Origin: Tetrapyrgos nigripes
Taxonomy: Eukaryota > Basidiomycota > Agaricomycetes > Agaricales > Campanellaceae
Assembly (NCBI GenBank): GCA_013368315.1
Contig: JAACJM010000059.1
Location: forward strand, 1 to 64,000
Reading direction: 5' to 3'
Length of the DNA: 64,000 bases
Translations under genes and position numbers: made by a program
Notes under the pieces: model-generated
Databases searched by the model: none
The model's input: the letters and a program-made list of their open reading frames with translations, nothing else
What the model was told of the DNA's origin: nothing
Part shown: piece after piece, positions 44,147 to 55,600 of the stretch
How the letters are laid out: every line of letters begins with the position of its first letter
Numbering within the stretch: the first letter of the stretch is position 1

Positions 44147-45489
44147 GGAAAGTATGGAGGGTATGGGACCCATACATTTTCATACACATTTCACTGAAAT
44201 CTCTTCAAAATGCTCCATACACATTTTGTATGGATGTATGGGCGAGTATGAGCGTATGGACAGGGTGAGTTAATAATGTGTTGACCAGATGTTTTGGCAA
44301 ACACTTGCCTTCAAAGCACGTAGCGGTACTGCTGCAACTAGTATGCTTGTTGTTGTTGTTACTACTAGTACAAGTTATCGCCATCGCTGTTCAAGTTGGA
44401 GGTCAGTCACGACGCATGATTCAGTAAGTGAATACTCTAGTGTAGGGATTAGGAAGTACATAGACATCAATATCTTAATTGTATTAGCTGGCCAAAAGAG
44501 TTCCATTTCCTGACACAACGTTCATCGACGATGAGCGCTGGAGCGCCTTGCAGCGCCCGCAGTTGGCGGGTGAAGCGAGTGCCAAGAGGCGACGTGTCGC
44601 GGTCACGAGACAAATTTCAGTCGGAGCTGGAAATTTTTTCTTGATCAAACTGGCGCGGAAATGCTGTGTTCTCGTGCCCTTTCTTTCCTCAACAACATCG
44701 CTACTCAGCGTTCCGTTTCCTTTCGATCTCTATTCCCTCCGCTATACTGCACGTTCTGGGGCTGCGTCAAGTCTCTTCGTCAATCATTGTTTATCTTCAA
44801 GTGAAGTATGGAATGGAATGATCGAGGTTATCTGCCGGTGTCCGTCTTTATGGTGAGTCGTCAAATCTCAATTTGTCTTCATGTTTAGCTGACGTGCTAT
44901 GTGTTCTTGCAGTATTTCATCTCTTCATAGCCCAGGTGTGTCATCATCCTCATCTCTGTCCAATTTATGACTGACGCTGTCCCCTCTCAAGCTCTACGTT
45001 CTCATCTCGGATTCTATTGTTGTATCTAGGTTCGTATTTTTTCGCTTTCGTGTTGTTCGCTACTAAAACATGTTCTTCCCTTAGCCTTTCGTCTATAGGA
45101 GCTGCATGATTGTGATTGGATGTCGGATTGTAGGAAGGTTGTGAGCGCTGAGCGGTAGGCTTGACAGTGGGTTAGTCAGTGGCTTGGTGTTTTAGAGGCA
45201 TTTGGTTGATACTGTAATATGTACATAGATGTTATGTAGTCTACCTCTGAATATATCTTTTAATCCCTCCTTCACTTTAGTATTGAGTCAGCAACAACAA
45301 TGGCAATGCCGACAATGAAGGAACAGCAGTGGTGCATAGATCAGGTATGTATAGATGTGGGTATGGATGTGTATAGAATACCCTCATACCAGTCCCATAC
45401 GCATGTATGGGATTTATGTACCCCCCCCTCTGCTCCATACACGTATAATTTGGTATGGGATGTATGGTCCCATACATCCCATACCCGTT
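44147..45489. mobile_element. possible element with GTATGG/CCATAC-rich ends replacing NLR exons 1-3
   Basis: At this place unit 1 has NLR exons 1-3 and part of exon 4. The replacement begins CGTATGGAAAGTATGG and ends CCCATACATCCCATACCCG, so both borders are packed with GTATGG words in opposite orientation. The interior includes an open frame at 44548-44856 (starting MQRPQLAGEASAKRRR) that I do not recognise. I cannot prove a target duplication. It may be a transposon whose insertion was followed by deletion of the adjacent exons. Confidence 0.45.
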
Positions 45490-46154
45490 GAGAATTTGCT
45501 GATGTCAGGGCCCGAATTCCGATATCTTTACTTTCCCCTCTGCCTCTTTCCAACCCTGCATCGTTTCGGAGACAATACTTCCGGCTTTGCAACGAGCTGC
45601 TGCTGCCGGTACACGACGAAAGTTGAAAAATCAAGACTAAAACTGAGACTGCACACGAGATATTGACAAGATAAGCACGGACAGCCACAGTGACACGACC
45701 CACGAGGACTCGTCTACAAAGAAGAGAGGCCAACACCGGTACCTTGAATGGAGAAGTTATGCCGCACACCTTGTCAAACTGAATGCAGGGCGTCAAAGTA
45801 CCCCTGACTGTCCAGGAACCTTGTTGCTTCATCTGTCTCGTTGTCAGGGTTTGATCTCTTCTTGAGCACCGTAAAAGAGGTCAAAAGCGTCCAGAACGAA
45901 CGACGAGCGTGACCTGGAAGCGTGGTGGGAGGAGGATATCATGTCGCAACATAGTGTATGATTGAAGCATGGCCGACAGAGAATATGACGAACACAGTTG
46001 GAAGAAGAGACGAAAGTTGGTCGTGTCTGAGAAATATATATGTCGGAAGGTGAAAAATCTGTAAAAAAAAAGACATCGCAGTCGATCAAAGAGCGAGTGA
46101 AGAGGGGATAGGCAATGACATACGTTGACAACCATCCAGAAATTGTCCTCGACC
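45490..46154. other. unit 2 copy of the region upstream of the ARB1 pseudogene
   Basis: It matches 13485-14563 without the MITE. The unoccupied MITE target AAAAGAGG is at 45873-45880. No gene is supported. Confidence 0.6.
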
Positions 46155-49100
46155 TCGCAAGCAACCCATGCTGAAATTGCTCTCAACTATGGCCAACGGT
46201 ATGGTCTTTTGGGTGAAAACGGTTCCAGAAAGGTATGCCCCAACCATTCCTTACCTTCTCTTCATATCCCTCACCCTTTGTAGTCCACCTTCCTCCAATC
46301 CATCGCCGAACGCGACATCGAAATCCCTCCCCACATCGACATCTACCTCGTCCGCGGAACGGAACCGGCAAATCCACTCTCCTCAACCTCATAACCGGAG
46401 TCTTCCAACCCATCGAAGGCACCATCTCCCGTCACTCCGCTCTTAAACTCGCAAAATAGTCTCAACACTCCTCCGATCAACTTCCTTACGATAAATCCCC
46501 TATAGAATACTTTCAATCCTTGTTTGCGGAAAAGTATCCAGAAAAGGATGTTCAGGCTTGGAGAGCTCAGTTGGGGAGGTTTGGCTTGAGTGGGGCACAT
46601 CAGACGAGTGTGATTAGGCAGTTGAGTGATGGGTTGAGGAATCGGTGAGTGACTCCCATGGGTAATTTGGGATATGGTGCTGATGCAGTGACAGGGTGGT
46701 TTTTGCACAATTGGCGATGGAGCATCCGCATATCTTGTTGCTTGGTGAGTGTTGCCGTCTCTTTCTCTGCCCGTCTTTGTATTTTTTTCTCTCAATTTTT
46801 TTTCTCTCCCTCTTTCCCTCTTTCTTTCTTGGTCCATCTTTCTTTCTTTAGCTATCTCTTTCTCTTTCTCTCTCTGTTGGGCCTTTTGGGGGACTTCCCT
46901 TCACTTCCCTTCTCGCATGTACCCTCAGGGTTTAGGTTCGTTTTCGTTTTCGTTTCGTTTCGTCTCGTCTCGTCTCGGTTTCGGATTCCTTTCTCTGGGC
47001 CCCAAATACCCAAATACACTCGGGGGCCGGAACTAGCTCTGGGGGTTAACGTTAATGCCGGTGTTGGTGTTGGTGTTTGTGTCGTGTCATCGTCGTTGTC
47101 GTTGTCGTTGTCGTTGCGAAAGCTGGTTTCGGTGTTGGTGTTGGTGTTGTCGTTGGTATTGTCGTTGGCGGTGCTGATAGTCTGGTGTGGTGTGATGTGA
47201 CGTATGGGTATGATATGGTGGATGGTGGATGGTGGATGGTGGGTGCTTGGTGTTGAGTCGTCACTGGTCACTGGTCGTCGTACCAACGTCTCTGACCATG
47301 TATGTATGGTCTTGCCCTTGCCCATCCCCATGCCTGCCTATCTATCTATACCTGACCCGCCGTACTGTGCTCTTCTTATTCTTGTTCTTGTGTTCGTTGA
47401 TCTGCCTTCTGCCTTCTGCCTTGTATGGTGGTGGTTATCGTTGACGTTGATGTTGACGTGCCAGTTGTGGTCGTTGAAGTTGACGTTGTGGTCGTGGTCG
47501 TGGTCTGGACGGAGTCGGAGTCGTCGGTTTCGATTTCCGTTTCGGTTTTATTTTCCTTTTATTCTGTTTATCCGGTTTGGGCGTTGACGTTGGTGGTACC
47601 CCGTACCATCTAGTTCCCTCTTATGTCGGTACTGGATCTTGGTCCATGTCCGCCGACCTCGTCATCGTCATTATTCGCATTGGGCATTGGACTTGGACTT
47701 GGAGCTGGAGTTGTCGTTGGGGCCGGCCAGCATGGATGTAGGGGAAATGTTGACGTTTTCGGATACTGTTTCCCTTTAGACCGATGTTGGGCGTGGGACT
47801 TCCGCTGGGTTATCATGGTCATGGTCATGGGATGGTGCTTGTCAGTTGTTGGCTCTATGTTGGTGGTGGTGGTTGGACTTGTCGTTGGGGCCAACATGGA
47901 TATAGGGGGGAAAATTCGGTTGACGTGTTTGGATTTGGATCCTGTTTTCCTCTTTCTCTCTTTTTTTCCTTCTCCCTCTTGCCGATGTTGGGCTTTTCAA
48001 AGCCTCTGAGACCCCGTCTGACCACGTCCCACCGCTGGGTTGTTGTCATTACCATGGGATAATGGTGCTTGTCAGTTGCTGTTGCTTCATCACTGTGCAT
48101 TGTGTCGGTTCTGGTTCTGGTGTGGAGCTTGTACACCACCGTATAACCGTGACTTATCCTTATCCGTTTGTTTCTCTCTTTGGTTTTTGGTTTTTGGGAC
48201 CGACATGACGAGATTGGACTGGGCTGGCCATGGGGACTCAGTCCTGGGTTTTTGATGATGATGATGCCCCTTTGGTGGTGAAGGTGATGCAGACGTCGTC
48301 GTCTTCGTAGCCGTTGACGTGGTCAGTGTCGTCGGTATCGTTGAGGCCCTTTTTGCATATTTTGACTCTTTGATCGAGTTGGTCTCTCACTTTTTTCTTT
48401 TCCTTTTCCCTTTCATTCTCGTCCGCTACTCTACTGTAGTGATGGATAACCCTCATCGGTTGCCGGACGTTAAGGCTGTCGTTGGGGACTTGGTGCTGGG
48501 CGTTTTTGTGTTCTTTTTTTTTTTCAGAGTCTGAACCTATGTGGTGTCGGTACTAGTCTGGGTCTTTTATCACCGTCGTGGATGTTAGTGTTGGTTGTCA
48601 GTGGTCTGCGTTGGTGGTCGTTGGGACCTGGTCACTTTCTCGGCATTCTCTTCACCTCGGTGCTGCGATTGCGGTTTTTGGAGCACGTCTTTATGCTGTT
48701 TATCTTCGTTGGGTCCGTTTCGTTGGCGCTTCGCTGGAGACTGCATTTATTCCCGAGTCCGTTGTCGTCTTCTCTTGACTTTGCTCGGTGTCTATACTGG
48801 ACACGGTGATAGGACCTGGAGAGATTTCGGCTGTTTTTTCTTCTTTCTTTCCTTTTTTGTCTTTGTTCTTTTCTTCCTTCCTTCCTTCCTTCCTCCTCTC
48901 TTCTTTTGTTCTTCTCGGCCCTTCACCGTAGTCTTTTTCTCTCTTTCGTCTGGCGTTGTCGACTTTTCCCGTTCTTTTCAAGTCCACCGCATACTGATCA
49001 TTTCGGTCCTTAGACGAACCCACTAACCACTTGGACATGGCCTCCATTGACGCTCTGGCCAAAACCATCAAGGAGTTCGAAGGCGGTGTTGTGACTATCG

Positions 49101-49825
49101 CACGATTTCCGTATGTCCTGTGCCGATTATGTTCCTTCCCCTTTTCTCATGTGTTTTTTTTTTTTGTTGCTTTGCAGGACTTATCGGTCAAGTCGCTGAA
49201 GAGCCAAGGGGGTCCAAAAAGAATTAAATTATACCGGGGGTCGGAAAAAAAATTTGCGCCCCCATCAAGGGAACCTACCTACCTTACCTTCCTTATATAG
49301 TAGGTTACCTGCTTAATATAGCAATAGCATGTGACTTATGATTACATAAATTATTTGAACTGCTGTGCTAGTCAGAAGCTTTGCGGAACCTTCAACGAAA
49401 AATTGACTGCAACGTGGTCAAAACAGTATTATCAGACCTTAGATGCATTGTGAACAACATGTATTACTGCCAACAGTGAGCGAAAAATTGTTCTAAGGCG
49501 CATTTTCGGGGGGGTCAAAAAAAAAATTTTCGCCTCCTCCAGAGGAACCTACCTACCAACCCCCGGTACGGGATTTCCCGGTCCGGACCCCCTTGTGAAG
49601 AGCTCTGGGAGGTAGCCAACAAGAAAATCCGCAACCTTACCAAAGAGGGTATCAGCATCGTGGACTACAAGAAGAAACTTGCGCAAGAAAGTGAGTCGCC
49701 TTCGTCACTTCTTTTTCTTTTTATTTATTTTTAATCTGGTACTTATCTCCCCCGTCTTCACAGGTGCCGCCGCCATCGAGAAAGCCAAGCTCTTCAGTAA
49801 AACAGCACCCAAAGGCAAAGCATAA
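46155..49825 (+). pseudogene. ARB1: ARB1/ABCF2-like ATPase pseudogene, unit 2 copy
   Basis: It has the same lesions as unit 1: Arg in the first Walker A, an out-of-frame fusion of the first to the second ATPase domain, a TAG after LKLAK, and a 2.27-kb intron (46745-49013). It therefore decayed before the duplication. Here the C-terminal exons are more complete: after the DEPTNHLD exon, LIGQVAEE and ELWEVANKKIRNLTKEGISI are readable, then a GTGAGT intron and SAAAIEKAKLFS, ending at TAA 49823-49825. The exon is split after GAAGAGC by a 391-bp element at 49205-49595. Confidence 0.85.
49205..49595. mobile_element. 391-bp CAAGGGGG-family element inside the ARB1-like exon
   Basis: The ends are CAAGGGGGTCC and GGACCCCCTTG, flanked by the perfect 8-bp duplication TGAAGAGC (49197-49204 and 49596-49603). 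Removing the element and one duplication restores the coding phase EELWEVAN of the pseudogene. No ORF of note. It shares end sequence and target-duplication size with 21894-22568 and 19511-21136. Confidence 0.92.
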
Positions 49826-50343
49826 ACGTAATCAAGTATCAAGTCCAAGTCTCGTTATATTTGTACAACTTGAACAAACCCAACTGTACAAGTAACTGTA
49901 CTGTATTTCGTATGTATCTGTAGCCTTCTATCCTTCTATCTTATCCCTATCCCACGTTCATCCTACGCTAAGTTACGACGTCCATGTTGACGCTGTGTCT
50001 GTGTCCGTATCTGTCTGTCTGTCCGTGCTCATTGTGTTACTGTGTTGACTCCAATCCCAGCTTTGACTTGTTCTCATGACTAGCTAGCTATAAATTTACT
50101 TAGATGTCGTCGTCAGGAACATTCCACGCTATCTCTTCTTTGTTTGTCTTTTTCGTCGATGCTACCTGCTACCTACTACGTTTTACTTTCCTTTGCGTTC
50201 GTCATCGCTCATTTACTACACTCACGATCTCGTTCTTTCTCTCTCTCTCTCTCTTCATAACTTACATGCACATAGAACATATTAAATCAATTGTATCGTA
50301 TTTTGCATGACAAGATCCTATACTTCATAGCCCCCCCGCTAAA
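49826..50343. other. duplicated non-coding sequence
   Basis: It matches 17672-18190 with minor differences, including a shorter CT tract. No gene is seen. Confidence 0.4.
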
Positions 50344-50589
50344 ATGAGCTACAACGACCAATACGGCAACGCCAACACCAAACTTTCCGCCCTCGCCTGC
50401 TTTTCAGCTGAACCTAAGAATATGGCTAACGAAACCAAACTATCGGAGACTTCCCCGTCTGTTCTCGAGTCTACGCTGCCGGAGTCGCTCCTACCGCTGG
50501 TCTCGGTAACGAGAACTCTACCGGCACAGTTAATTACGGAGGAGGAGTTTATTACCGGCGTGCGACTGGACCGATCTCGTAGCTTCTGA
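50344..50589 (+). CDS. small hypothetical ORF beginning MSYNDQYGNANTK
   Basis: This is the unit 2 copy of the frame at 18191-18442, 81 aa instead of 83 through loss of two GAG codons, with a few substitutions. The in-phase length change and open frame are compatible with coding but not proof. Function unknown. The antisense strand at its 3' end carries the recycled NLR start (ATG at 50603). Confidence 0.3.
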   Translation: MSYNDQYGNANTKLSALACFSAEPKNMANETKLSETSPSVLESTLPESLLPLVSVTRTLPAQLITEEEFITGVRLDRSRSF

Positions 50590-50603
50590 AATTGTTTTTT
50601 CAT

Positions 50604-51930
50604 AGGAATGAAAACTTGGGAGAGGGGACGGTGAGGGGATGGTGAGGGGACGGATCTGCACTGACGGAAGCCTCGAGGCTGGGATGTTGACGGTGAAGAG
50701 AAGGAGGTCAGCAGGCTGTTCTTACTATGAATAGATTGCTGAGCAGAATGAATTGATCAGCTGGCCCTTGACTCGACTTCTGGCAGCGGTATTGAAGAAG
50801 CTCATTGAATTCATGCTCAAGGTTACCCATCTATAGGACCATCCTGTACAACCTCTGCTGAACGTCCTCCCAAGTTTAATCATCCTCTCTGATCTCATCT
50901 TCAACCACAAGGAGCTAGTCATCAGACAGTGAACCTCGTAAGGAACGAAGCTGTGCTCGGCAGTGCTCGACAGTTGTCGTCTCACCTGACGACAGGGTAC
51001 ATCACAGCTAGGTTTATGCACGGTATTTCGTCCAGAAAAATCCGCGAGAGGAAAGAAAGAAAAAGAAAAAGAGAGAACTCATAAATTGTTTTGTGCGCTG
51101 GGCGGCATGAGTAATCCGGCTGGTAGCCCCTATTCACAGGGCACCACAGTTGTCAAGTAATCTCTTTTTCAATTTCGTAGATCTTTGTGAGTAATATTCT
51201 CTTCTGAGTTTACGATCTAGTGGTCAAATACAAAATGCACATTTGTCCGACCTTTGAAATTAAATACGTCACCGTCTCAAGACACCTATGACATCATGCT
51301 CGTTGAAGCCTTTGGCATCTCTCCCAGCGTAGCACGGTGCCCAGAGCCCGAATTCCGATCTCTTCCTCCTCATTTATTTTCCCCTCTGCCTCTTTCCAAC
51401 CCTGGATCGTTTCGGAAAAGATACTTCCGGCTTTGCAACGAGCTGCCACTGCTGGTACGACAACTGAGACCACCACGACGAAAGTTGAAAAACCGAGACT
51501 AAAACCGAGACTGCACATATTGACAAGATAAGCATACCCACGAGGACTCGTCTAAAAAGAAGAGAGGGCAACACCTTTATTAGCAGGTTAAACTTGAAAC
51601 GAGACTATGCCGCACACCTCGTCAAATTTAATGCAGGACGTCAAAGCACCCCAGACTGTCCAGAAACCTTGTTGCTTCATCTGTCTCGTTGTTGGCGTTT
51701 GACATCTTCTTGAGCACAAGAGGTCAAAAGCATCCAGAACGAGCGTAAGCTGGAAGCGTGGTGGGAGGGCATCGTGTCGTAGCATTATGTATAATTGAAG
51801 CATGGCCGACAGATGGTTGGATGGGTTGCAGGGATAGGACGAACACTATATCTGTTCCACGCAGGCGGGTCAGCGTATCCGGAGCATCTGAGAGGCTGGA
51901 GGTGGGGACATGATGGCAGTAAGTTTAATC
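50604..51930. other. duplicated non-coding tail of unit 2 and single-copy flank
   Basis: It matches 18470-19510 up to about 51640, continuing through CGTCAAAGCACC where unit 1 is interrupted by the element at 19511. From about 51830 the sequence is single-copy. No gene is supported. Confidence 0.5.
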
Positions 51931-51959
51931 TCGATATCGCTCCCTGAACCAATTATTGT

Positions 51960-52508
51960 CCTGGACTTACTTCGTTTTTTGCGCGGCCAGAGAGTAGATA
52001 GTCTATCGTATCTGCAAGTAAACACCAAAGGCATCCCTACAGTAAATCAATAACTCACCTCAGGCATCGTATCATTATAGGGATAAATCAGAGGAAGATA
52101 CATAGAGTTCGGCATAGCGCCGTAAAACAATGGAGGACTAGTTTGTCCATCGTTTGCAGTGAGATGATTAAGTATGGATCCAGCACCTTCGAAATCGAGT
52201 TAAATGATGAGAGTGGCGTAAGATTGCCAAGTCGATGGTAGATGAGTTGAAAAGTTGCCACGAAAAACATTATTCAAGAGAAGGAAGATTGAAGGATTGA
52301 AGGATTGAAGGAATGCAGCACACCAGCAGATTCTCCCCAGATGACCACATGCGATGGGTCGCCAGCGAACTTGGAGATCTAACATGATGCAAAACATTAG
52401 AATACTTACGCCAATGTAGACCAAAACGTCCAAAGAATCTGGACTTACATGCTCTCGAACCCACTGCAATGCGAAGTGCCATACGCGGTCAAGTACCTCC
52501 TCCTCCAT
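51960..52508 (-). pseudogene. type-B carboxylesterase fragment
   Basis: Readable exons on the minus strand are 52508-52449 (DRVWHFALQWVREH), 52378-52324 (ISKFAGDPSHVVIWGESAG) and 52186-52059 (GAGSILNHLTAND ... PLFYGAMPN), with GT-AG introns of 70 and 137 bp. GESAG is the nucleophile elbow of the carboxylesterase/lipase family, an alpha/beta hydrolase acting on esters. The next exon (from 52011) meets a stop in the expected phase. The N-terminal half is missing: upstream sequence ends at the Helitron-derived region at about 52540-52600. It is a gene fragment, not a working enzyme. Confidence 0.85.
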
Positions 52509-52566
52509 TACTGGTCATACTGAAGTAACACTCACGCAGCCCAACCTTCAAAATATGTCTGTGTGG

Positions 52567-52584
52567 GCCACTGTATACAGTGGC
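52567..52584. repeat. perfect 18-bp palindrome at the Helitron gene border
   Basis: GCCACTGTATACAGTGGC lies 16 bp beyond the stop codon of the Helitron helicase frame. It equals two outward-facing ends of the Tc1-like family (GGCCACTG-TA and TA-CAGTGGCC) joined back to back, and could equally form a terminal hairpin. Confidence 0.8.
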
Positions 52585-52600
52585 AAGTACGAGTCCTTTT

Positions 52601-55600
52601 TTAGGAATCGAGAGCATATATTGCCATTATTGCCATCTTGGCTCTGCAATTGTTGAGATTCAGATTAGAGAGATTCAATGCTCCGTTCCACATATAATGA
52701 CCATTATTTTGTAAACCATCATAGAAAAAGCAGCCTTTGTTCTCGGTAATAACTCTTGCGGTAAAATGGTTTGAACCATAGTAAATGACGCCGGCAAGTC
52801 TATACTTGAATTGTTGACCATTAGTGATTGTCAATGAGATATCTAGGTCGAGATAGGTCTGCATACTATTGTATGTATCTGTGAAATTGAGGACAAATGG
52901 AATAACACAAGGGGCGAAATCAAAATTTCTCTTGATTTGGAGGTAATTAGCACAGTTTTGATGACTGCAACGGTGATTCGTTCTTTCAGAGGCTGACAAC
53001 CAGCTGTTTACAGATGTGTGGATGGTGGTCCCAGATTCTTGCAGTAATTCACTATCATTTTGGTCTATAAAAGAGGTGGGATGGTTTGCTGCACAAATAT
53101 AGGTAGTAGTAGTCACAGTTCGATTATAAGTGAATAAATTAGACACAACAGCACTGACTGAGGTGTATACACCATAAGACAAAAGGGGGTTATTAGTTGT
53201 GCGGTGTAAGTGATATCTGTATCGCTCTCTAACCGCTTCAATTGTAAGTTTGGATTCTGCATAGAGATTAAGATCATTCACAAGGTTATCCATATATAGA
53301 TTACCTATATCTTTGAATCTTAATGACCACATAGTTGTGTTTGAATGGAAGATTGTAGTGAGTATTGCAATCACTGAATCATATGCACAGCTATTCATAT
53401 GCCATATCGGTCCTTTTCTAGTGCAGGTAGATGCAGAGTCAGTACTATCGGTTCTTGGTAATTTTGGGATGGTAGATGTACAGTCTGTGATCTGAGAAAG
53501 TTTTCTTTTAGATGATGTTTTTTGCTGAACAAGTTCATTAAGAGGTATCAAGGCATCTTGTGATTGGCCTTTTATTTTCTGCTGAGGGTTGACAAATCTC
53601 CATTTGCTTTCAGATAGGTATTTATGCTCCAAAGGATCCTCTTTAGACCATCTAAGTTCAGGGTGAACATTTTTTGGTATATAAGATTCACCTTTCCAAC
53701 TTCTAAATCTTCTGATAAGGTCAATACGAGTGTCACCAGACACAGAAGGATGAAGATGACCAATATATTTTAAGTGAGTGAGGTCATCTAATAAGTCTAG
53801 CTCACGATACTCTTGCCACAAGAAACCTGATTTAATCCCACCTCTGATTTTGTTTGGATGAAAGCCTTGCAAAATAATAGTACCTTTAGCAGTTGCGCTT
53901 CTGGATAAAGCTGTGTATATGCCATGAAAGTCTCGGCAATTTTGGATATCAACTGGATTGAATGGTCTTGTTTTTCCCTGTGAAGCATAATCAGTCATAG
54001 AGAAGCATGGGAGAACCTCTACTTGGGAACGTGATATATATATCCTTGTGTCATCTGGCAGAGCACAATACATGTTGGTAATTGAGCGACTTAAAGGAAC
54101 AACATTTAATGGAAGGTCATCAATGTGAATGTCAGATGGAGGTTTAGTGAGTTTAATAAACAGTGTGTCAAGTACTGGTTTACCTCTTGAACCTGTTATA
54201 TAGTTCCAACCATGGACTGTACCTTCTTGACCCTTAGTAATACCGAGTTTCATTGCTAAATTACATCTGATCATTATTGGCATGCCTAAGGAGAGGCTTA
54301 ATTTTCCTGCTACCTTACCTGTAGTAGTACTAGCAGGCTGGTTCCATAAAGTCACTTGTAGGGCCTCAGTCATCTCTTTAGCCTGAACAATATTTGACAT
54401 TTTCTTTGTTTTTCCATTGCCTTCTTCATAAATTTCTCGAGGTGGTAAACAGGCATCTTCAGAGAAGAAATGCATCAATCTCTGGCTAGTTTCCTTTGCA
54501 AATCTTTGACTACCAAGTTCATTGATTTCATCCTTATGACTGTTGAAAGCTGTGATGATAGGAATATTTCTGAATTGGGGATCACAGACAGATGTTGCAC
54601 CTGGTATATGAGATGAGATTCTACTGTTTAGAAATGCTATGTCGTCATGTGTACATTTCTTCATTCTCATATTGATTAGTGCAGTTCGGAATTTTTGGTC
54701 ATCAAGTGTTTGCTCTTTTTGTCTCATATTTTGTCTGAGTATTACAACAGTTGTAAAGCTATGCCATACAACTCGACCAATAGTAGCTTCTTGTGTTTTA
54801 ATTGATGTACCTGATTCAGAAAGATTGCGACTATTCAGTGCTCCAGTCTCTCCTCCAATTGCAGGAGGTAGCTGTGCAAAGTCACCAGCGAAAATCATAT
54901 TCATACCACCAAATGGTCTATCAATGTGGTTTTTAGCTAACCCTAGTCTTGCACTTATTTTATACATATCATGTGCTGAAATCATTGAGATTTCATCAAT
55001 AAAAATATACTCCACTCCAAGCAGGCGTTCTTTGATTTGAGGAATATTAATATGTTTGGACTTTTCATTTATTCCCAATACAGAGTGATATGTAGAGCCA
55101 CCCAACAGGGCGGCTGCATTGCCTGTTGGAGCCAATATTATAAACCGATGAGATTCATGTCAAGTTAGAAAAAAGTAAGAGACAGCTTCAATAACCCGTG
55201 ATTTTCCTGTACCACCCATTCCACCAATGTACATCTGAAGTTGTTGAGGTGATGAGCAGGTGGCATGATTTGCAATAATTTTAAAAGCCTTTTCTTGCTC
55301 TTCATTCAAAGTAAATTTACTGATACAGTGGTCAATGAGGTTTTTATTATTTCTGGAATCAAAGCTCTTTTCAAGATAGGATTTGTCAATGATGTGAACT
55401 TTGTCATATGTAAAATTGCAGTTATCAAAGTCATTAGAACATTCATTTTTTTCAGTAGGAGTCTGAAAACGATTTATGAATTGTTGACGTTTCTCTAGTA
55501 CACGTTGTTTCCATTCTCCCCCAGAGAGCTTGCAACTGGGCTGTTCAAATTGTGTGGCATTAATCGCTTTAGTTTGACTTGGCTCAGACCACTTAGTTGC

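Larger units (their letters stand above)
21812..51640 (+). repeat. segmental duplication, unit 2
   Basis: This is the second copy of the tandem duplication that starts at about 352. It is longer than unit 1 because it received a retrotransposon, a Tc1-like element, a fold-back MITE, two CAAGGGGG elements and a local tandem duplication, and lost about half of the WD40 repeats. The first motif (21812-21893, continuing at 22569) is repeated again at about 22674-22850, so the beginning of this unit is itself tandemly doubled. Confidence 0.9.

Noticed and set aside
52540..52600. Canonical Helitron 3' end (hairpin plus CTRR)
   Set aside because: A palindrome is present but no CTRR follows at the usual distance, so I do not call the terminus.
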